This document shows positions 59,789 through 64,000 of a stretch of DNA of 64,000 bases, piece by piece. The position numbers and the translations under genes were made by a program. Below the pieces are notes generated by a model, which did no database searches, was not told the origin of the DNA, and saw only the letters and a program-made list of their open reading frames with translations. Each line of letters opens with the position of its first letter. Position 1 is the first letter of the stretch. Source of the DNA: an uncultured Gammaproteobacteria bacterium (GTDB lineage: Bacteria > Pseudomonadota > Gammaproteobacteria > Steroidobacterales > XN24); assembly GCA_947259915.1 (NCBI GenBank), contig CAMYOC010000006.1, positions 19,762 to 83,761 on the forward strand, given 5' to 3'.

Positions 59789-60205
59789 TCAGGCGGTGGT
59801 GAAGTACCACCAGATGACGATTCCCGCCACAGTGATCCCGACTACCGAGAGTATTGTCCTTGCGCTAACATTTGTTTGGCGTGGGGTCGAGCCAAGATCT
59901 ACCTTCTCCCAGGTGAATTCACTTTTCCATCGATCGTGGCCGGTGAGATAGCGTTGCAGTGTCTCAACAATCTGGTCCGCTTTCAGGGGAGCGTCAGCGC
60001 ATGAATAGTGTTCCTCGATCGAGCCATCTTGATACTCGAGAACAAATCCGGATTTTGTGCTTCCGGATATTTGTATGTACGTCATTTCGTCCTTAGCGAG
60101 AATGAGGAAGAAATCGTCCGTATCCGCGAATGATGCAACAGTCCGCGCTATCAGGTCGGTGCTGATGGGTAGGTCACTTACGTCGCCATTAATGGAAAGC
60201 TGCAT
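59789..60205 (-). CDS. hypothetical protein with C-terminal membrane anchor
   Basis: 138 residues. Residues 1-105 are soluble (VASFADTDDFFLILAKDE; QYLTGHDRWKSEFTWEKV-like YLTGHDRWKSEFTWEKVDL) and the last 20 are hydrophobic (ILSVVGITVAGIVIWWYF). No family recognised. Start ATG 60205 lies ten bases after the GTTAGGC end of a strong attC site, and the stop TGA lies in GCCTGACA, an R''-like box. This is the best example of a cassette in the window. Confidence 0.68.
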   Translation of the reverse strand: MQLSINGDVSDLPISTDLIARTVASFADTDDFFLILAKDEMTYIQISGSTKSGFVLEYQDGSIEEHYSCADAPLKADQIVETLQRYLTGHDRWKSEFTWEKVDLGSTPRQTNVSARTILSVVGITVAGIVIWWYFTTA

Positions 60206-60215
60206 AGTGGTAGTC

Positions 60216-60278
60216 GCCTAACGATAGAACTCAGCCGCCGCGAAGCGGTCGGCTGGAGCGATTTGTTCTGCGGTTGGC
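60216..60278 (-). other. integron attC site of the FMN-binding cassette
   Basis: On the minus strand AGAACAAATCGCTCCAGCCG, then ACCGCTTCGCGGCGGCTG and AGTTCTATCGTTAGGC follow the order of classic attC sites of the aadA type: R''-like start, inner arms CAGCCG/CGGCTG and CCGC/GCGG, and the R' box ATCGTTAGGC. About 57-63 bases. The R'' box (GCAGAAC or GCCAACC) is degenerate. Confidence 0.75.
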
Positions 60279-60297
60279 GTGAAACATAGGTTCGGGT

Positions 60298-60942
60298 TCA
60301 AGCCTTCTTTTTCTGGAATAGCTTGTCTGCGCGCTTCTCCATCTCATCGGCGATGAAGCGGCCAGCCTCCCCGTTTTCACGCAGCTTGTGGATTATCCTG
60401 TGATAGCTCTCAGCGTCGCGATCCTGACTGAGCTTGAATACGCTGTCCAGTGACTTGACCTCAATCTCGAAGGCAACGATCGCGTGAACCAGTCGATCCG
60501 TGAGCCTCTTGGGCAGGTTCTCGAATGTGGTCGGAGATTGTTCGTCGTCGCCCTCGAAGTGCAGCGAGGTTTTCTTGAGGACCCGCACCAGTTCCGGCCC
60601 TTCAAGAAAACGGATGGTGCCTTGGACGTGCACGCTCATGTAGTTCCAGGTGGAGGGCGTGTGCGGGTCCGAATACCACGAACCGCTGACGTAGGCGTTG
60701 TGGCTGGTGAACACGACCAGCACGTTTGGGTTGCCCTCGAACGCCGTGTGATGGTCCGTGTTTTTCATCAGGTGGCCACGCAGGAACTGGTGACCATCGC
60801 GCTCCTCGAAGAAGACAGGAATCTGCGTCGCTACGGGCTGTCCGTTCGCGTCGCAGCCAGTGACGAAGGCAAAGGGGTGCTTGCCAATGAACTCGCGGAG
60901 CACCCGTCCATCGGTTTCCTTGTGATAGGGGAGATCGTACAT
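60298..60942 (-). CDS. FMN-binding negative regulator (PaiB-like)
   Basis: 214 residues. The start MYDLPYHKETDGRVLREFIGKHPFAFV, the NTDHHTAFEGNPNVLVVF and SHNAYVSGSWYSDPHTPSTWNY match the PaiB/FMN-binding split-barrel family. Family members are called transcriptional regulators or bind FMN; the exact role is unknown. It is the gene of the cassette ending with the attC at 60216. Confidence 0.87.
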   Translation of the reverse strand: MYDLPYHKETDGRVLREFIGKHPFAFVTGCDANGQPVATQIPVFFEERDGHQFLRGHLMKNTDHHTAFEGNPNVLVVFTSHNAYVSGSWYSDPHTPSTWNYMSVHVQGTIRFLEGPELVRVLKKTSLHFEGDDEQSPTTFENLPKRLTDRLVHAIVAFEIEVKSLDSVFKLSQDRDAESYHRIIHKLRENGEAGRFIADEMEKRADKLFQKKKA

Positions 60943-61159
60943 GGGTTAACCAGGTCTGTTCGTTGTCGGGACCTTCGTGTTGCCTAAGGCCGCAGAACTT
61001 TCTGATAGGCACCCGAAATCGGGCACTGTTCCTGGCGCAAAACCGGGGAATAGCACGGTGGTGGTCCTAGCAACCATCTGATTGTCTTATCTGAACGCGC
61101 GTGACCACATGAATATCATGAGTGAGGCGTGATTGTGATAGGCGATAGTCCCGGCCAAA

Positions 61160-61236
61160 GGAACCGAACACCGGCGCTGAATCTCGCGGGTCAGTTCTGG
61201 CAACAAGCCATAAAGCTAAGACCGGCACCCATTCCC
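61160..61236 (-). repeat. dispersed repeat, full-length member A
   Basis: About 77 bases. Plus-strand reading: GGAACCGAACACCGGCGCTG, then GGTCAGTTCTGGCAACAAGC and CATAAAGCTAAGACCGGCAC. A second copy with the same order is at 63627-63698. Half units occur at 43243, 47708, 50738, 53341, 57761, 59678 and 61594-61655. All lie between genes or at gene ends in 43-64 kb. Confidence 0.8.
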
Positions 61237-61237
61237 G

Positions 61238-61459
61238 CTACTTCTTCTTTTTGGCAGCAAGCCGCTTCTTCACTTTCGCCACCTCCGCCGAAGATTTCTT
61301 TTTGTGGGCCGTAACCTGCTTCTTCAATTTGGCGAGGTCGGCCGCCGCTTCCTTCTTCTGGGCAGCGAACTGTTTTTTCAGCTTGGCTACCGCTTTCTTC
61401 AATTCCGCAACACGTCCTGCCTTCTTCTTTGTTGATTTTTTCTTTCTGGATTTCGCCAT
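61238..61459 (-). CDS. lysine-rich histone H1-like protein
   Basis: 73 residues, about one third Lys. It has KSRKKKSTKKKAGRVAELKK, long Ala/Lys heptads (AVAKLKKQFAAQKKEAAADL) and ends KKRLAAKKKK, the H1-like or AlgP-like DNA-binding pattern and a predicted coiled coil. ATG 61459 has GGAG six bases upstream; longer frames to 61651 contain a repeat unit. The stop is followed within 16 bases by a repeat unit. Confidence 0.75.
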   Translation of the reverse strand: MAKSRKKKSTKKKAGRVAELKKAVAKLKKQFAAQKKEAAADLAKLKKQVTAHKKKSSAEVAKVKKRLAAKKKK

Positions 61460-61593
61460 GATCATCTCCATGCATTTCGGGACGGGAAGAGCCCCGAGAG
61501 GCCCAAAAAACTCAATGCGCCATACCTTATGGTCGCCCAATGCAAGCATACACGACCGCCCAATCCGTAGCATATGGGTTCGAGGGCACTGCG

Positions 61594-61655
61594 AGTTATA
61601 GAGCTGTGACCGGCACCCATTCCCGTTCCTAAAGCTATGACCGGCACCCATTCCT
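61594..61655 (-). repeat. two adjacent copies of the CTATGACCGGCACCCATTC half unit
   Basis: GAGCTGTGACCGGCACCCAT and AAGCTATGACCGGCACCCAT stand back to back, each followed by TCC. They are the right half of the repeat described at 61160-61236. Confidence 0.7.
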
Positions 61656-61681
61656 GTTTCAGTGCCCGATTGCGTTGCGGG

Positions 61682-63280
61682 TCATTCCACTGTTTGCGAT
61701 GCGACGTGTGCAGCGAAGCCGGTGCCGGCCTCGGTGTAAATATTAAATACCGTTGCAGCCCCGGCTTTCCTAAGCGCCTCTACGTCGTCTGGATATCGCG
61801 CCGTCGCGGCGACCCGCCCGGTGAACCGGCTCGCTTTAAGCTGCTCGAGGACCAATAACGTCGTACTCAATTTCGGCAATGTCAGCATCACCAGTTCAAT
61901 GGTGTGCAGTTCCGCAATTCGATCCCAGAAATCCGCATCACTTGGGTCGCCGAACCATACGTTGCGTCCAGTCGAGCGTTGTTTCCTCACTTTGACCGGA
62001 TCAAAATCCACGCCGATAACGGCCTTACCGAACAAGTTATGCATCTCGTCATAGGCCCCAGTGCCAATCCGGCCCATCCCGAGCACCGCAATCGTGGCTC
62101 CCTGGGTGTCGAGCAGTTGGTCATCGGGTAGACGTTCGTCTCTTTGGAACCGTTTCCAAAGGGTCCGGTGACGGCGATGGAGTCGATGCGATTTGCCGTT
62201 TAGTACCGCAGAGACTGCCAGTGACAGCGATAATGCGATCGCAATGACGATCAGCCACTCCGCGTCAATCCAGCCATTGGCCACCCCAATCGCTGCCACA
62301 ATCAATCCGAACTCACTGTAGTTGGCAAGGTTCAACGATGCCATCAATGCGGTACGCGCGCGCAGTTTGAAACCGGTGAGCAACGCAAAGAAGAGGCCCG
62401 ATTTTAGAAAAACAAACGGTGTGATCACTACGCCGAGCGCCACGGTCTGCAACGTTGGCTGACCCGATAGGCCAATTGACAGGAAGAAACCCAGCAAAAA
62501 CAGATCCTTGAAGCCTAACATGGTCTTGGCCATCTCCTCGGCCTTTGCATGATTGGAAATCAGAACGCCAATAATCAGTGCACCCACGTCGCCTTTCAGA
62601 CCGACCAACTCGAAAACTTCAGCCCCACCGAGCGCTAACAGCAACCCATAGAGAACCAGCAGCTCATCATGGCCTACGCGCTCCAAAATCTTATGCAGTA
62701 CCGGGCGCAGAGGAACGAGCATCAGCAACAGCAGCGCCCAGGGCGATGGGACCTTACCAGCGGAAATGACCAGGAACACGGCCGCGGCGAGATCCTGCAT
62801 CACCAGGATTCCGATAGCTATGCGGCCGTGCAGCGAGCGCATCTGCGCTTTTTCTTCTAATACTTTGACGACAAAAACGGTGCTGGAAAAACTCAACGCG
62901 AATGCGATCAATAAAGAATCGCGGAGCGTCAGGCCGGTCTCGAAGGGTGAGCCGAACAGGGCGAACGCACTGATCAGCAACCCGAAGAGTCCAACAGTAA
63001 AAGCCGTGTGCAAGCCGGTGACGGCCCATACTTCAGGTCGAGCCAGCGTTCGAAGATTGAGTTTTAGGCCAACCGTGAACAACAACAACGTGATGCCAAG
63101 ATCCGCCAGTTTCTGCAGCATGTCGCCGCTGGTGACGCCTTGGGCGTTTAGCAGGAATCCGGTGGCCAAAAAACCAACCAACGGCGGAAGTCCGACCATC
63201 CTTGCTAACAAGCCGAGCGTGAACGCGAGGGAAATCCAGGCGACGTCGCCAAGGGCAATTGCGACCCACTCAAAATCCAT
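61682..63280 (-). CDS. monovalent cation/proton antiporter with TrkA-N domain (KefB/YbaL-like)
   Basis: 532 residues. About 11-12 membrane helices fill residues 1-390 (the antiporter core: LGLLARMVGLPPLVGFLATGF, SLLIAFALSFSSTVFVVKVLE, GIGVANGWIDAEW). A Rossmann TrkA-N domain follows (IAVLGMGRIGTGAYDEMHNLF, GVDFDPVKV) with the NAD-binding GMGRIG. It should exchange potassium or another monovalent cation for protons. Confidence 0.87.
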   Translation of the reverse strand: MDFEWVAIALGDVAWISLAFTLGLLARMVGLPPLVGFLATGFLLNAQGVTSGDMLQKLADLGITLLLFTVGLKLNLRTLARPEVWAVTGLHTAFTVGLFGLLISAFALFGSPFETGLTLRDSLLIAFALSFSSTVFVVKVLEEKAQMRSLHGRIAIGILVMQDLAAAVFLVISAGKVPSPWALLLLMLVPLRPVLHKILERVGHDELLVLYGLLLALGGAEVFELVGLKGDVGALIIGVLISNHAKAEEMAKTMLGFKDLFLLGFFLSIGLSGQPTLQTVALGVVITPFVFLKSGLFFALLTGFKLRARTALMASLNLANYSEFGLIVAAIGVANGWIDAEWLIVIAIALSLSLAVSAVLNGKSHRLHRRHRTLWKRFQRDERLPDDQLLDTQGATIAVLGMGRIGTGAYDEMHNLFGKAVIGVDFDPVKVRKQRSTGRNVWFGDPSDADFWDRIAELHTIELVMLTLPKLSTTLLVLEQLKASRFTGRVAATARYPDDVEALRKAGAATVFNIYTEAGTGFAAHVASQTVE

Positions 63281-63309
63281 CGGTACGCGCCATAGTTTGA
63301 CTTAGCTTG
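63281..63309. other. short spacer upstream of antiporter
   Basis: It probably holds the leader of the antiporter gene; no site recognised. Confidence 0.3.
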
Positions 63310-63560
63310 AACTCAAGAAACACACACGAATCATCGTTGCCGAGCGTCACGGCGGTGAGCTTCGCCGTAGCCTCACGCAGGCTCCACGCCAACTGATCAT
63401 AACGGTTGGCACACGGGCGGTCGATGACCAGATCTGGCTGGTCAGCTTCTTGGAGTATGATTTGGGATACTTCGGTAGAGAAAGGGACCGGGTAGAACCC
63501 GGACCCTCACCGTTCACCGCGGACGAAGTGTTAACTATGTGTCCGGTATATGATCGTGAA
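63310..63560 (+). pseudogene. transposase C-terminal remnant (IS481-like)
   Basis: One frame without a start reads RIIVAERHGGELRRSLTQ, APRQLIITVGTRAVDDQIWL, VSFLEYDLGYFGRERDRVEP and VLTMCP. The phrase FLEYDLGYF with a trailing VEP...MCP is the end of an integrase-type (IS481-like) transposase. The rest of the element is missing. Family assignment is from memory of the motif. Confidence 0.5.
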
Positions 63561-63626
63561 CGGTACCGTGGGGTAGGGCCGGAGGGCTGTGCCGATCGCG
63601 TTTGCGCCATCGTTGTTCATATCGAT

Positions 63627-63698
63627 GAACTGAACACCGGCACCGAATCGCTGGTCAGTTCTGGCAATAAGCTATAAAGCTATGACCGGCACCCATGC
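63627..63698 (-). repeat. dispersed repeat, full-length member B
   Basis: TGAACTGAACACCGGCACCG, GGTCAGTTCTGGCAATAAGC and TATAAAGCTATGACCGGCAC in the same order as at 61160-61236, with few changes. It ends inside the truncated methyltransferase gene. Confidence 0.8.
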
Positions 63699-63852
63699 CC
63701 CTCCCGGCTGCTGTTTGCAAAACTGAAGCTGGGTCAAGCGCGGCTATTCGGTCGGCCAGATCCCGCGCGTAGGCCTCAAAACTCAATGGCACCAGATACG
63801 TGTCGTAGATCTCTGGAATTGAACCAGTAAAGTCCTTATCACGCTCTGTCAT
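63655..63852 (-). pseudogene. methyltransferase truncated by a dispersed repeat
   Basis: 65 codons. The start MTERDKDFTGSIPEIYDTYL, then FEAYARDLADRIAALDPASV and LQTAAGRG, is the beginning of a class I SAM methyltransferase up to its motif I. There it changes into the repeat (MGAGHSFIAYCQN). The rest of the enzyme, about 200 residues, is missing. Confidence 0.75.
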
Positions 63853-63879
63853 GCCATTGCTCTCCCTGCACTATTCTTG

Positions 63880-64000
63880 TTCGGCAATGTCCGCTTTGGG
63901 TTGCCGATTCAACTGGTCGATGCAACACCTAGACTCTATCACCGTAGAGGAGGATGTTGCAGATGGGATACCCGACGAGGATTTACTACACCGAAGCCGA
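63880..64000 (+). mobile_element. IS30-like element, left end and transposase start (partial)
   Basis: ATG 63963 with GGAGGA upstream codes MGYPTRIYYTEAD up to the edge, like the start of IS30-family transposases. The preceding stretch (CGATTCAACTGGTCGATGCA) resembles their ends. The rest lies beyond the window. Confidence 0.5.

Noticed and set aside
43000..64000. Defence island or CRISPR locus in the accessory region
   Set aside because: Apart from the TIR protein there are no nuclease, helicase or Cas-like motifs, and the short repeats are dispersed rather than regularly spaced.

Overview
The window looks like chromosomal DNA of a GC-rich (roughly 60%) gammaproteobacterium. The support is gene content: a DUF5062-type small protein, a DcaP-like porin, a PEP-CTERM protein, lipoproteins with ordinary lipoboxes, an rtcB/archease/Lon-like cluster and a gammaproteobacterial-style stressosome locus. 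The species cannot be named from the sequence. No rRNA, tRNA or CRISPR array was seen.

Left part (1-14.5 kb). The end of an RND exporter faces a methyltransferase. An ArsR regulator and two AHSA1/SRPBCC genes form an operon behind a clear palindromic operator. Two spondin-domain exported proteins precede an OmpR-type two-component pair. Small secreted and acetyltransferase genes follow. At 9.4-14.5 kb lies a complete stressosome-type partner-switching module: a PAS-PAS-STAS RsbR-like sensor faces away from an overlapping operon of RsbS-, RsbT- and RsbX-like genes. That operon ends in a hybrid histidine kinase whose N-terminus looks like a degenerate RsbT domain.

Middle part (14.5-43 kb). This is mostly ordinary metabolism and envelope genes: GIY-YIG, GST-like, isochorismatase-like, a DcaP-like porin, a deoxyinosine/uracil glycosylase, truncated haemoglobin, a DsbA-like protein, acyl-CoA dehydrogenase, pyruvate phosphate dikinase, a diguanylate cyclase, a DUF4382/PKD/cytochrome lipoprotein, an M48 protease, a PEP-CTERM protein and a serine hydrolase. 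The tight cluster HPF-like fragment, archease, rtcB, Lon-like protease, tandem Usp (35.6-41.2 kb) joins RNA repair to stress proteolysis. A MauG-like dihaem peroxidase follows.

Right part (43-64 kb). This part is accessory in character. It has a TIR-domain membrane protein, then many short single-domain genes, nearly all on the minus strand from 47 to 63 kb (GNAT, SnoaL-like, DUF1697, two GFA-type, ClbS/DfsB-like, esterase, YCII-like, AlaDH/CEO-like, lipase-like, FMN-binding). Several gene junctions carry integron attC-like sites. The clearest are at 49283-49341 and 60216-60278, and some stop codons lie inside an R''-like box. No integrase is in the window, so this looks like an integrase-less cassette cluster (CALIN-like), partly decayed. 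Families of short dispersed repeats occur only in this right part or mainly there, together with truncated genes, a transposase C-terminal remnant and the start of an IS30-like element at the right edge.
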